DNA of 28,748 nucleotides from Gnetum montanum (taxonomy: Eukaryota > Streptophyta > Gnetopsida > Gnetales > Gnetaceae). Position numbers and translations under genes: made by a program. Positions 1-8,809 of this stretch are shown one piece after another; within the stretch, counting starts at the first letter, position 1; each line of letters opens with the position of its first letter. The notes below the pieces were generated by a model. It saw nothing but the letters and a program-made list of their open reading frames with translations, made no database searches and was not told the origin of the DNA. The DNA lies in contig MNCI01020228.1 in assembly GCA_015680685.1 (NCBI GenBank), positions 84,953 to 113,700 of the forward strand, in the 5' to 3' direction.

Positions 1-540
1 TGTCTTCCAAGGCTAATGAGGGTAAGGGGACAATTAATTTCTAGATTGGTAATTATGTTTGGATTTACTTGAGCAAGAATAGGTCAAAGAATGTGCACTT
101 CTACAAGCTCAAGTCAAGGAGAATTGGTCCATTCAAAATCAATGCCAAGATCAACGCCAATGCCTAGGATATTGACTTACCTAATTTTTTGCCTATTTCT
201 TATGTTTTTAATGTTTCAAATTTGAGCCCATACCATGGGAATGTGATTGTATCAAACTTGAGGGATAGTATTGAGATCCTCAAGGATGCACTTGAAGACC
301 CAAACTTAGCCAAACCACCAAGGAAAGCTATTGTGCCACTAGCAAAGAAGGCAAGAAGCATAAGAGGTAGAAAAGTGAATGAGTACTTGGTGCAATTGAA
401 TGAAAGGGCCTAAAAATGCCATTTAGATTTATGAAAAATACTTGGCTTTGTGGGGGCTTAATGCTATCCCAAGTGTAATGCCAACTTGGGGATAAGTTCA
501 AATTCTTAAGGATGGAAGAGATGATGAGGACATCACCTAG
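1..540 (+). pseudogene. Ty3/Gypsy polyprotein 3' end (integrase C-terminal region), element A
   Basis: This is the tail of a Ty3/Gypsy pol gene, just after the integrase core. In the frame starting at base 3 it reads a typical post-integrase segment: IGNYVWIYLSKNR, then YKLKSRRIGPFKI, then DIDLPNF and FNVSNLSPYHG. These match the usual GDYV-x-YL, KL-x-R-x-GPFKI and FNV-x-DL-x-PY signature of plant Gypsy elements. Stops at 42-44 (TAG) and 165-167 (TAG, at the usual NAY position) and at 411-413 (TAA) break the frame, so it is dead. Weak protein-like sequence continues in other frames to about 540, ending in LKDGRDDEDIT. The rest of the element lies off the left edge. The family call is firm; the lineage within Gypsy cannot be set from this piece. 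Confidence 0.85.
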
Positions 541-1115
541 CCCATGTTTACTCCTTAATGTATTTGTATATATGATTTTTGTGCATCATTTATGTGTGTT
601 TTTTGTGTTTGTCTTGTTAATGATGGTTGCAGGATGCCTTGGCATGTTTGGAGTGTTTTGAGCCTCTTTTAAGATGCTCAAGGGATTTTGAGGATCAATG
701 GAGACTTGTTAGAAGTGTTTGAATGTCCAAAATCTTAAGACAAGCTTATTTCTTTAGAGCTTTGGTAGAAGAGACTTTCAAGCCCTAACTCTAGATGTCC
801 TAGCCTAACTCTAGACATCTTAGACCTCATTCATACATCTCAATTGTCCCAAGACATCTTGACCAAGATGTCCCAAATGAGCTAAAGATGTCTGAATAGA
901 AGTGAAGACATCTCAACATAAGTCAAGACATCTCCTCTACAAATATCAACTTTCAGGCAAGATACTCCATTCTTCTTCCAGACATCTCATATGAACATGA
1001 GACATTTTCCTATGAATTTTTAAAGATTAAAATTTTAAAATTAAGAGGGAAGATTAAGAGACAAGGGGTAAAAGATATAAATAGACTTCATGAGCCATGA
1101 ATTAAGCTAAGAGAG
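541..1115 (+). mobile_element. Probable 3' LTR (U3 and TATA) of element A, truncated
   Basis: This non-coding stretch follows directly on the pol tail, where a 3' LTR is expected. It holds at least seven copies of AGACATCT or AGATGTC between about 800 and 985, then a TATA box (TATAAATA) at 1076-1083. This array-then-TATA order is that of an LTR U3. The left LTR edge and polypurine tract are not clear. The right side is cut where the minus-strand B0 LTR fragment begins, about 32 bp beyond the TATA box. Calling it an LTR rests on position and layout, since no second copy is in the window. Confidence 0.5.
1076..1083 (+). promoter_or_regulatory. TATA box of element A LTR
   Basis: TATAAATA in the context AAAGATATAAATAGAC, about 90 bp downstream of the last AGACATCT motif. 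The predicted start of transcription, about 30 bp further on, falls near the truncation at 1115. Confidence 0.45.
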
Positions 1116-1671
1116 TCTCGAAGTGATCATACTGAGTGTATTTAATGATTTGGTTAATTGATCAAAATGAATTGCTACGCTAATAACATAAATGTAAAGT
1201 GCATAAAATAAAATAAAATAAAATAAATGCATAAGAAAATAAAATAAAAGAAATGCGTAAGAAAAAAAATCTCAAGTGTTGTAAGGATGAATCGAAGAGC
1301 TCATCTTTATTGTCATACACAAGGTATGTTGAGGTACACAATGCTCGAATAAAGATCTATCCACACTTAGACCTCCTGCTGTAGGCACTTGGAAAATACT
1401 CTAACTTTCAAACAAACTACAAGAGTTTTGCTACTTGACTGTTAAAAGACTTTTTTTTTCCAATTGTGTGCCTAGGCACTATATTTATAGGCTTGGGAGC
1501 AACTACTCTAATAATTAGAGTAACCACTCTAATAATTAGAATAAACCACTAGAGTAATTGATCTAATAATTAGAATAAACTGTTAGAGTAACTACTTTAA
1601 TAATTAGAATAAACCACTAGACTAACTGCTTTAATAATTAGAATAAAGCGCTAGAGTAACCACTCTCATCA
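1116..1671 (-). mobile_element. Family B LTR fragment (B0), minus strand
   Basis: Reverse complement of the first 550 bp or so of the B LTRs at 19990 and 25800. Read on the minus strand from 1671 it starts TGATGAGAGTGGTTACTCTAG, has the repeated TTCTAATTATTAGAG units (1515-1660), the TATA box (TATTTATA on plus, 1492-1499), then the AAGTGTGGATAGATCTTTATTC segment, the TTCATCCTTACAACACTTGAG segment and an AAAAT-rich stretch (1203-1250). The last 350 bp or so of the LTR, its PBS and internal region are missing. The joint with element A DNA is near 1116. Confidence 0.88.
1203..1250 (+). repeat. AAAAT-type simple repeat inside B0 LTR
   Basis: Runs of AAAATAAAATAAAAT interrupted by ATGCATAAG. The same stretch on the other strand is present in the B2 LTR at about 26480-26530, so it belongs to the LTR family and is not an independent microsatellite. 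Confidence 0.7.
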
Positions 1672-1918
1672 CCATGTTTAAACTATTAAAATAATATTAA
1701 ACTAATAACCATAAAGTATTAAGACCAATAAAAAAACTTTGTTAGTTGATAATAAAATAATACCACTAGCCTACAATCATAAAATAAGAACTTAATGATA
1801 AATTCTTAATGCTAAGTAATTAACATAACCTGATTTAACAAAAGAGCATATTCAAAGAAACAAAGGTTATGAACTATAGGCTAATCATGGGTCATGTGTG
1901 TTGATGAATCGTGGTTTG
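1672..1918. other. AT-rich DNA, nothing recognised
   Basis: About 250 bp of AT-rich sequence with no convincing ORF or repeat match in the window. It separates the intact edge of B0 from the 28-bp minisatellite. Confidence 0.6.
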
Positions 1919-1920
1919 TC

Positions 1921-2060
1921 AGGTGTTGATATCGGACCCTTGATAAACAGGTGCTAATATCAAACCCTTGTTAACCAGGTGCTGATATCGGACCATTGTT
2001 AAACAGGTACTGATATCGAACCCTTGATAACTAGGTGCTGATATTGAACCCCCGATATTG
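1921..2060 (+). repeat. 28-bp minisatellite, five units, GATATC core
   Basis: Five head-to-tail units begin at 1921, 1949, 1977, 2005 and 2033, exactly 28 bp apart. The unit is close to AGGTGCTGATATCGGACCCT plus TGTTAAAC. Units differ by a few substitutions and no indels. Exact GATATC palindromes lie at 1928-1933, 1984-1989 and 2012-2017 within the array, and at 2068-2073 and 2102-2107 just beyond it. The array ends about 75 bp upstream of a TATA box at 2139, so it may be an enhancer-like block. Confidence 0.92.
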
Positions 2061-2138
2061 GACCCTCGATATCGGGAACACAATATCATGGCCTGGCTAA
2101 CGATATCAATACATAATATCATGGTTCCTATGTCAGCC

Positions 2139-2146
2139 TATAAATA
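2139..2146 (+). promoter_or_regulatory. TATA box of an unassigned promoter
   Basis: TATAAATA in the context CAGCCTATAAATACCACA, a strong plant TATA context, downstream of the GATATC minisatellite. A start of transcription would be expected near 2170-2180. What it drives is not known: either the low-copy island to the right or a lost LTR element. Confidence 0.5.
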
Positions 2147-2214
2147 CCACATTTTGGCACACAGGAAAGAGTCAGTAAGTTAGAGTGAGTTAGTGTTAGA
2201 GTAGAGTCAGTGCC

Positions 2215-2346
2215 AGTGAAAAAGACGTGGATCTATCGCAGTCGCAGCCGCAACAGGAGTCAAATGTGTGTGTGACAGACAGTGAAAAAGACGTGGATCT
2301 ATCGCAGTCGCAGCCGCAACAGGAGTCAAATGTGTGTGTGACAGAC
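2215..2346 (+). repeat. Perfect 66-bp tandem duplication
   Basis: Bases 2215-2280 and 2281-2346 appear identical: each starts AGTGAAAAAGACGTGGATCT and ends GTGTGTGTGACAGAC. The unit is GC-richer (CGCAGTCGCAGCCGCAACAG). Perfect identity in DNA where other repeats are diverged implies a recent duplication. The length is a multiple of three, but neither strand offers a recognised protein. Confidence 0.95.
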
Positions 2347-2562
2347 GACGAAGGGAAATGAAATACTAATATATATACATATGACAGAAGCGTGAATGTA
2401 GCTGGAGCCTGGAGCCAAGGATCAAGAAGCAAATGAGAAGCAGCGGGACGCCGACGCTTGTGACCTTTAGCCAGCGTGAAAGGGTCAGTTGCGTTTTGGG
2501 ATTTGCAGAATTTAGACGCCTCTGTTCTGGGGCTTCAGTGTACAGTAGTAGTAGTATCTAGT

Positions 2563-2586
2563 GAAGGAAGGAAGGAAGGAAGGAAA
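2563..2586 (+). repeat. (GGAA)n microsatellite
   Basis: GAAGGAAGGAAGGAAGG tract of about 24 bp within the CpG-retaining island, between a TAGTAGTAGTA run and the sequence GTGTGCCTGCTCTG. Confidence 0.9.
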
Positions 2587-3609
2587 GTGTGCCTGCTCTG
2601 CTCTGTAAGGGTCAACAGAGGCCCAGGCACCAGAGATCTGCATCGAATATACGTTTTAAAATCATTTGGTAAATTTAAAATCCATTGTAACAATCTTGAC
2701 CGCCCATGGACCTCTTGCGCGGCTCCAACGGCTGTTTTCTGCGCAGCCCGACTGTTTAGTTTCTGGACGCCGACAAATAAACTCTGCAAAAGCCAAGTTT
2801 CGTGACAGAACTGGACGGATGCATTGTTTTACGCGCAGACCTCATTTTTCCGTCCTTCCCATGTGCTAGCAACTTGGCTTTCTTTGATTTTTATAAGAAT
2901 TTCTGGAAATTTAACCATCGCCACCAGCAGCGAGCTTTTTCAACCAGCCATTTGGGGTTTTAAATCTGCGGTGCACATCTCTTTGTCTGCAAGGCATTCT
3001 TATGTCGACAATCTTGGACTCTTTCGTAATGGATTCTTCATTCTCGTGCGTCGGATTTGCTTCAACTTTGTCTTGGCCGGCCGGACATTGATTGATGATG
3101 TTTGAATTAGTGGGAGGCTAGAGATTTTAGTCCAAGATTTTCCATTACATATGCATTTGGTTTGGTTTGGTTTGCTTTGGGTTGAGTTGGGTTTACCAGC
3201 CTGAAAGACATTGACATTGAACGTATGTAATTCACGTTACCTGCCGTCGTTGAAACACATTGTCATTCTTAATTTTTGGTACTCCAAGTTCTACTCCTCT
3301 TTGCCTTGGATCTTAATGACGTGAAATTCTACCTAAGTTTACTGTTATATTCAAAATTATAGAATGCTGATGAAGGACTAAGTCAATCACCATCTTAATT
3401 ACGTTAAGTTGTACGAGTTCTATTACCTTAAAAATTGTCGATTTCTTTCCGCATACGATACCCAAAGTTGATGCCTTTCTTAGTGCCCATGGTAGGAATA
3501 TAACGAGAGGGAGCCGTACTCATGGGAATTCACCCCTGTGATTTGACCACACGATGTGTGATATAATACGCGTCTAGATCCTAAATTTCTCTTTTTCCAT
3601 AAAAAAAAA

Positions 3610-4389
3610 CCAAGTTAAAACAAATTTATCTTTGTTCAGCTTTAGTCAAGCTATTAGACTAGTTACATAGTAGAATCAAACCTTAGGCTTACTAGGCCAA
3701 GACCCTTAGTATTGAGTCATCTAGTGGTAATTTTTGTATATCAATTGTAAGCACTCGATTCAAGAAGTATTTCATGTGCCTTGTACTTATAGTCTAATGT
3801 ATTTGATAGTGGTTCTTGGTTTTTCAGGATGCACCCTTGCCCCCTAGGTCACACTCTAATGTTGTATGCATAATTCCAAGCTCTCTAGGACAATATCAAC
3901 TTTATTTAGATGTCCTAGAATCCTTTCAACATGTTTCCTTGGGTTTCAACTTGCAACTGAAAACAAAGTGCTAACTACCCTATGTCAACACACCCCTCGG
4001 GTCACCCCCCCTAACAGGTTTGGTTTACCTAAGTCTACCTCTTGTGTGCCTAGGGTTTGTTTGGGTTGCATCAACAAGCCTTCATTAGCACCCAGGCGTT
4101 AATTGACCCTTTCCATTTCTATGTGAAAACTATAAATACCTAGGATGAGCTCTCACACTTAACAACTTGATTTTAAGCATTTCATTTTAGCTTTGGTGTC
4201 TAGTTTTATGTAAAGATCTCTTCCTCCCTTGGGTAAATTGATTCCTTTTTTGTTTGTGTGTGTTTTGAGTTGTTTCTTTTACAAGTACAACTAGACTATA
4301 TTAGAGTGCTACTATGCTTACGTAGCTTGAAACTATTTAGTCGATGCAGAGTCTAGTGTTTACACAATTAATAAAGCTTATGGTTTTTC
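3610..4389 (+). mobile_element. Left part of element E 5' LTR (before the D insertion)
   Basis: Non-coding sequence ending exactly at the CTTAT target duplication of element D. It has an LTR-like layout: TATA box at 4131-4138, then about 230 bp further an AATAAA signal at 4370-4375. The DNA on the far side of D (14713-15247) runs on to a sequence like the end of a B-type LTR and a decayed tRNA-Asp PBS. I infer that both parts form one LTR of about 1.3 kb that D split. The left edge is not fixed; CpG-rich DNA ends near 3575. Confidence 0.45.
4131..4138 (+). promoter_or_regulatory. TATA box of element E LTR
   Basis: TATAAATA in the context GTGAAAACTATAAATACCTAGG. An AATAAA at 4370-4375 lies at a suitable distance to end an R region. 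Confidence 0.5.
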
Positions 4390-4394
4390 CTTAT
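4390..4394. repeat. Target site duplication of D, left copy (CTTAT)
   Basis: CTTAT directly left of the D terminus TGATGAGCA. The same five bases follow the other D terminus TTTCATCA at 14708-14712. Five-bp duplications are normal for Gypsy integration. Confidence 0.82.
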
Positions 4395-4857
4395 TGATGA
4401 GCAGTAGAGAATTCCAATACTCTACCATGTAAGTTACAAGTGTTCATGCGTGACTATATCATAATCTGTGGATGAACAATGTAAGTATACTAGTGAGTTA
4501 ATGGTAAGTCCATGATTGTTGTCTTCTCACTGAGAGTTAGCAAGATGAAAAATGTATGGTTTAACTCTTAGTGAGGTATATGATAAAATGATGTTAGGTG
4601 GCTTTAACTATGCTAAATGTAAATATACTGAAGATAAATATAAATTCTATCTCTAAATACAATGAAAATATAAAAATATTTTATTCTATGGTGACAAGTA
4701 TATGTTCTTGGTTTTTTGTACACATCATGGGTTGATATAATTGTTACTGGGATTACCAAGTAACTTTACTACTAAGCGAATGAAGCAAAGTTACTACTAG
4801 GTTACCAAATAATTACACTTTACACTTGAAACTAGTTGTACTTATTCTACCTTGATA
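4395..4857 (-). mobile_element. D 3' LTR, truncated
   Basis: Matches 13853-14315 over about 460 bp in the same orientation. Shared segments include AATGTAAGTATACTAGTGAG, GGTTTAACTCTTAGT, AATTCTATCTCTAA and TAACTTTACTACTAAG. The left edge is TGATGAGCA at 4395. Similarity stops near 4857, where gag-derived sequence starts, so the start of the LTR and everything back to the gag 3' region were deleted. Confidence 0.85.
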
Positions 4858-4867
4858 GCACTTTTTT

Positions 4868-5808
4868 GCTAAGATTGTGTTGGTAATTCCCCTTGCATTG
4901 TAGGTGGTGGTATTGTTGGCAAAGAATTGGGAGCTTGAAAAGATGAATTCACTGTTGGTTGAGATGTGTAAGAATGTGACTCCATGCATGGGATCGTAGG
5001 CCTATGGTATTCTATAGGATGGTAGGGAGAAGAAGCATGGATAGAAGTACTTCTAACAAATATAGGATGTTGTACATAGTATCCATAAGGATCTATTTGT
5101 CGATATGGATATTGTTGCCTTGACGATGACATCCTCCATGACTATGGTTAATGCCATTACTGTTGGAATTATTCCTACAGTTGAGGATCAATCCCACTTG
5201 GATAATATGATTATTGATAAGGTTGTTTGTAATTACCTTGTGGATGAGGTAATCATCTTAGCTTCTATTTTTTTGATAAACTTTGGAATTAGTACATATG
5301 TGCTAGACTCTTATAAGTGGACATGATAGGACAATATCCTTAGGATGTTCATACTAATACACTTTGTAGCTAATGTAGTCTTTAGAGCTTGAGTTTGTAA
5401 TTTGCTTAATCACAACAACTTTTCCTTTGTTTTTATGATTCTCACATCCATTATCTTTGTTTTCTTGTTCTTATTTCTATTGAAGACTTGTTCAATTTTC
5501 TCTTCTACTAGATTTAGTGTTGTGACAAATTTTTCATCCACAAAGTCCCACACTTTCTTTATTTTTGTTATAATATTATTGATTGAATTTTGAATAGGTA
5601 GAGTCTTTCGCTAAATTATATCTTCTAAAGTTTCTTCTTCTTGTGTTTCACATATCCTTACATCACTTTTTCTAATAGTTGGGTTCATATTATACTCTTT
5701 AGTGGATTTTCTTTTACACAACTTTCCTTCTTCTTTTGCTACTTGGTTTAGTAACCTTTGAATTCAATGAGCTATCATCTCTAATAATCTTCCTTGGGCA
5801 TATATTCT
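4868..5808 (-). pseudogene. D gag, C-terminal part (left of the F insertion)
   Basis: On the minus strand from 5808 this opens LRIYAQGRLLE, matching LGIYAQGRLFE of B1 gag (about 22450). It continues with IQRLLNQVAKEEGKL, then a KVWDFVDEKFVTTLNLVEE stretch like KVDQMWDSLDNRFQTILKIVE of B1. Next comes the Pro/Tyr-rich linker QQYPYRQIDPYGYYVQHP (ORF 5132-4869), which matches QYPYWQLDLYRYYVQ of B1, ending MQGELPTQS. The zinc-knuckle region is badly decayed. Frameshifts and stops make it non-functional. It is the second half of a gag gene whose first half lies at 12279-13708. Confidence 0.8.
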
Positions 5809-5813
5809 AAGGT
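5809..5813. repeat. Probable target duplication of F, left copy (AAGGT)
   Basis: Left copy AAGGT; right copy AAGGG at 12274-12278. They differ at one base. The B1 gag sequence at this codon (CCCTT on plus, AAGGG on minus) shows AAGGG to be the likely original. One base at each LTR edge is ambiguous. Confidence 0.55.
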
Positions 5814-5814
5814 T

Positions 5815-6873
5815 TGTTGATCTTTTGATATATTAAAACCTTAAAGAAAATGGAGAATGTAGATTGTATGTATGTAATGATAATTTTGTAGGACCATGAA
5901 CAAGAACTTCACATGGAGATTTGAGATTTCAAGAAACAAGCTCTATGTCGGCATGTTAAAATGAAGACTACACAGATAAGATGAGAGCATGGATAAAAAT
6001 GGAGTTTACAAGCCAAAATAAGGTGTTTCAAAGACTACCAAGATGTCAAATTGATAAGGGAATGCCTTAGACTCCCTTTTCAAATAGACATATACAAAAA
6101 ACAATAGATGCTTATCCTTAAAGATAGACATCTACATGCAAATGTCTACTCGTCTAGGTAGACATCTCTCTTGCATTGGAGGCAATCTCAGATGGACATC
6201 TAAACTTTAAAGTAGATGTCTATACTAGCCATTTGATAGTCATTGCATGAATTCTGAAGAGTTTTTAGAAACTTTAAGGCTATAAGATAAAGTGAAAATC
6301 TTAGGAATTGAACAAGGATTATTCATAAAATGATTCATCATCATTGGCCACTCAAAGTGAATTTGTCTTTGCACTTCATTGTAACATCATTTGCTTGTTT
6401 TGATCGTATTGAGCCTCAAATACAAGGATTTGTAAATTTAGTTACACTCGTTTCTTGTTTCTTTCTCTTCTTTCTTGTAGCCTTGTGGGGTTGACGTGCT
6501 TCTTACAAGAAGACATCCTTGTTGAGCTTATCGGGATCCTGCAAGATTGAGTGGTTTTGCAAGCTTAAAACACTTTGGAGTAGAGCTAAATTTTGTAAAG
6601 GTTGTGGGATCCTCTAAACCACATTTTGAGCTTATTAGGACCTTGTGGGATTGAGTGGTTTCTTGGGGATGAAACACTCTAGAGCAGAGTTCAAAGCTTG
6701 TACAAGGTGTGATGTCTTTCAACCCACATTTTGACCAGAGGGATGCATGAATTCTACCCTCCAAGTGTGGATGTACCCAGGTTTGGAAACCATGTAAAAT
6801 TGGTGTGTTTTTGTGGCTACATCAATTTTAATTTAGGGAACTTATTTAACCCCCCTTTTAAGTTCTCAACCCA
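5815..6873 (+). mobile_element. F 5' LTR
   Basis: Starts TGTTGATCTTTTGATATATT and ends TTCTCAACCCA just before the PBS. It aligns over its length with 11203-12272, with shared blocks such as AGAATGTAGATTGTATGTAT and GTGGGGTTGACGTGCTTC. It contains an AGACATCT motif cluster (6045-6225), a weak TATA (TATAAGATAA, 6281-6290) and repeated CTTGTGGGATTGAGTGGTTT units (6545-6665) in the R-U5 part. Confidence 0.9.
6045..6225 (+). promoter_or_regulatory. AGACATCT / AGATGTCT motif cluster in F 5' LTR
   Basis: At least six close copies in both orientations, for example TAGACATCTAC (6126-6136), GTAGACATCTC, TGGACATCTAA and GTAGATGTCTATA. The fullest copies form GTAGA-TG-TCTAC, a near-palindrome with 5-bp arms. 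They lie about 60 bp upstream of the TATA-like sequence, where a U3 enhancer would be. The equivalent cluster in the 3' LTR is at about 11425-11615. Confidence 0.75.
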
Positions 6874-6877
6874 GAAG

Positions 6878-6890
6878 TGGTATTAGAGAC
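6878..6890 (+). promoter_or_regulatory. F primer-binding site (initiator tRNA-Met type)
   Basis: TGGTATTAGAGAC, four bases after the LTR end CCCA. It matches TGGTATCAGAGCC, the complement of the plant initiator Met tRNA 3' end, at 11 of 13 positions. This PBS is typical for plant Copia elements. Confidence 0.88.
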
Positions 6891-6928
6891 TAGTACTCTT
6901 AATTTCATGCTTCAAAATTCAAGAGTGA

Positions 6929-8640
6929 ATGATGGAGGGGACATCCTACACAAATCCACCTATGTTCAATGCATCTAACTTTGATATTGAAAGGTAAGGA
7001 TGGAAGGCTTCTTTGAGTCTATGGAATTTGAAGTATGGGAGTTAGTCCTTGAAGGCTACATAGCACCTGTTGACAGTGCCTCAAAAGCACTCAAGCCATG
7101 TAACCAATGGATTGCTGAAGAAAAAGATAAGTTCATGTATAACTCTAAAGCCAAAAATTGTTTATATTATGCATTTAATAAATCAGAGTTTAATAGAATA
7201 GCTAGGTGTAATATGGCTAAGGAAATATGGGAAACCTTAGAGGCTACTTATGAGGGCATGTCTATAGTTAAATAATCAAAACTCTTAGTATTGCAACACG
7301 AATATGACAAGATTAGAATGAAGGAAGGAGAAAAGGTTAAGGATTACTTCTCTAGGGCAAATGATCTTGTTGTAGGAATTAGAGGAATGGGCAAGGATGT
7401 GGTTGAAATTGATTTAATTATAAAAATGATTAGAACATTATAGCCCGAGTTCAGACCCAAGGTCACTACTGTAGAAGAAATTAGTTTTCGGTACTAAAAT
7501 TTGAGGAGCTTCAAAGTGCTCTAATTGCTTATGAGATTCATATCATAAGTGAAGGAGCAATAAAAGAAAAACCTATTACTCTAAAATCAACATCAAAAGA
7601 AATGGATTTGGTTGAACAAGAAATAAATTGTGAAGATGAAATAGCTCTTCTATCAAGAAGGGTTTAAAGACTCTTTACAAGAAAAGGAAGAAGCTTCAAC
7701 TAACTAGGCCCCAATAAATCCAAAGGTAAAGAGAAAGGTAAAAATTATACAAATTTAAATTTTGATGCATTTACCATAGAATGATGGGCATGTGGTAAAA
7801 GCAGCTATGTGGCCTTCAAATGTCCTAGCATTGGTAGGTTGCAATAGAGAGATAAAAATGAAGTTGATTCAAAAAAGACAAACATCTACACTAGCTAGGA
7901 CAATGAAGAATAATGTGAGAAAGAGATTGATGACACTACAAAGGACTCACATATCATTTGCATGGCACTCATGGATGATGATTGCATAAGCAAAGATGAG
8001 AATTAAGTAATTGAAATTGATGAGGAAAGGTATGATCTTTTGGGCAATGAATTGTTGTCCTTCCAAAATCTTTGTATAACATAAAGAAGGATATGAAAGA
8101 AAAATATCAATATTTATCTCTACTTAATGGAAGAAATTTAGACATTTTATAAGAAAACTTAGACCTAATGGCTGAGAATGAAAAACTAACCTTGTCTTAT
8201 GAGCAAATGGAAAAAGGACTTGTAGATACTAAACTGGTAAATGAAAGACTCATTAAAGGGAAAGAATCCCTTTGCATTGTGCTAGGACAAGGAAGAAATC
8301 CACATGATAAAAGTGGGCTAGGATGCTGCCAACAAGAAGAAATAGCTACACAAAATTCATCCAAACAAGAGACTCCTCCAAAGATTAAAGTGTCAATTGA
8401 CACTACATCCAAAAAAATAGTAGCTCCAAGGTTTGATCACTTTAACCAAAATAAAATGGTTAGATATTACTATTGTAATAGATTTGGGCATAAGCAATGG
8501 GATTGTAATTTAAAATATCTTAAGATAAACACTTGTTCATATCACAAGACTCCTTGGTCTTACCAAAATGCACCTAGAAAGAAAGCCTTATAGGATAAGA
8601 AGAAATGGAGGACAAATAAAAAGGGCAAGGAGAACAAAAA
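6929..8640 (+). pseudogene. gag: F gag (UBN2-type Copia capsid/nucleocapsid), broken
   Basis: Capsid and nucleocapsid gene of a Copia element. It opens with MMEGTSYTNPPMFNASNFDI at 6929, shifts frame near 6995, then reads MEGFFESMEFEVWELVLEGY, NQWIAEEKDKFMYNSKAKN and NMAKEIWETLEATYEG (7000-7272), the UBN2 core. After a TAA at 7273 the same frame continues through LQHEYDKIRMKEGEKVKDYF to a TAG at 7441. A first CCHC knuckle lies near 7780-7823 (WACGKSSYVAFKC; first Cys a stop and His replaced by Tyr). A charged, coiled-coil-like stretch at 8168-8290 ends DKSGLG, followed by a second knuckle at 8467-8512 (YYYCNRFGHKQWDC; first Cys changed to Tyr). In related elements protease and integrase follow here; in F they do not. 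At least three frameshifts and many stops. Confidence 0.85.
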
Positions 8641-8809
8641 TGTATGAAGAATTAAATGAAAGGAAGAAAGTGAAAGAACCTTCATTAAAAACTTTGTGAA
8701 AATAATCCAAACATTAGAAATAGAAGAAATTTGTATTAAAGGAGAAACTTCAAAAGAAAAACCTCATTTTCAAGCTCCTTAGACATCTTCATCTCCATCA
8801 AAAAGCAAG

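Larger units (their letters stand above)
2147..3575 (+). other. CpG-retaining, GC-richer island; candidate host promoter or 5' exon region
   Basis: This stretch differs from the rest of the window in base composition. CpG dinucleotides are frequent (for example CGCAGTCGCAGCCGCAAC, TTGCGCGGCTCC, TGGCCGGCCGG), while the retroelement DNA around it is CpG-poor. No domain could be recognised in any frame; ORFs on both strands overlap and are short. A 29-codon ORF opens at 3002 (MSTILDSFV...) and ends at 3091. There are several low-complexity tracts (GGAA at 2563, TTTGG at 3155-3190). It could be the promoter and first exon of a host gene, an old pseudogene, or part of an unknown element. I see no evidence for a particular product. 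Confidence 0.45.

Noticed and set aside
1921-2060. CRISPR-like array of 28-bp repeats
   Set aside because: The units are contiguous without spacers, they diverge, and the context is plant nuclear DNA.
1919-2432. Minus-strand ORFs over the minisatellite and the 66-bp duplication, giving repeated peptides
   Set aside because: The peptide repeats only mirror the DNA tandem repeats; no start context or domain.
2476-2869. Overlapping ORFs of 60-110 codons on both strands in the CpG-rich island
   Set aside because: No recognisable domain, contradictory strands, and ORFs of this size are expected by chance in GC-richer DNA. The region is described as an island without a gene call.
3866-4102. 78-codon plus-strand ORF
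   Set aside because: It lies in the U3-like part of the E LTR upstream of its TATA box and has no domain.
5402-5593. Hydrophobic 63-codon plus-strand ORF resembling a membrane peptide
   Set aside because: Antisense shadow of the Lys/Glu-rich D gag helix on the minus strand.
8197-8412. Minus-strand ORF in F gag
   Set aside because: Shadow of the plus-strand gag frame, which has the DKSGLG and knuckle motifs.
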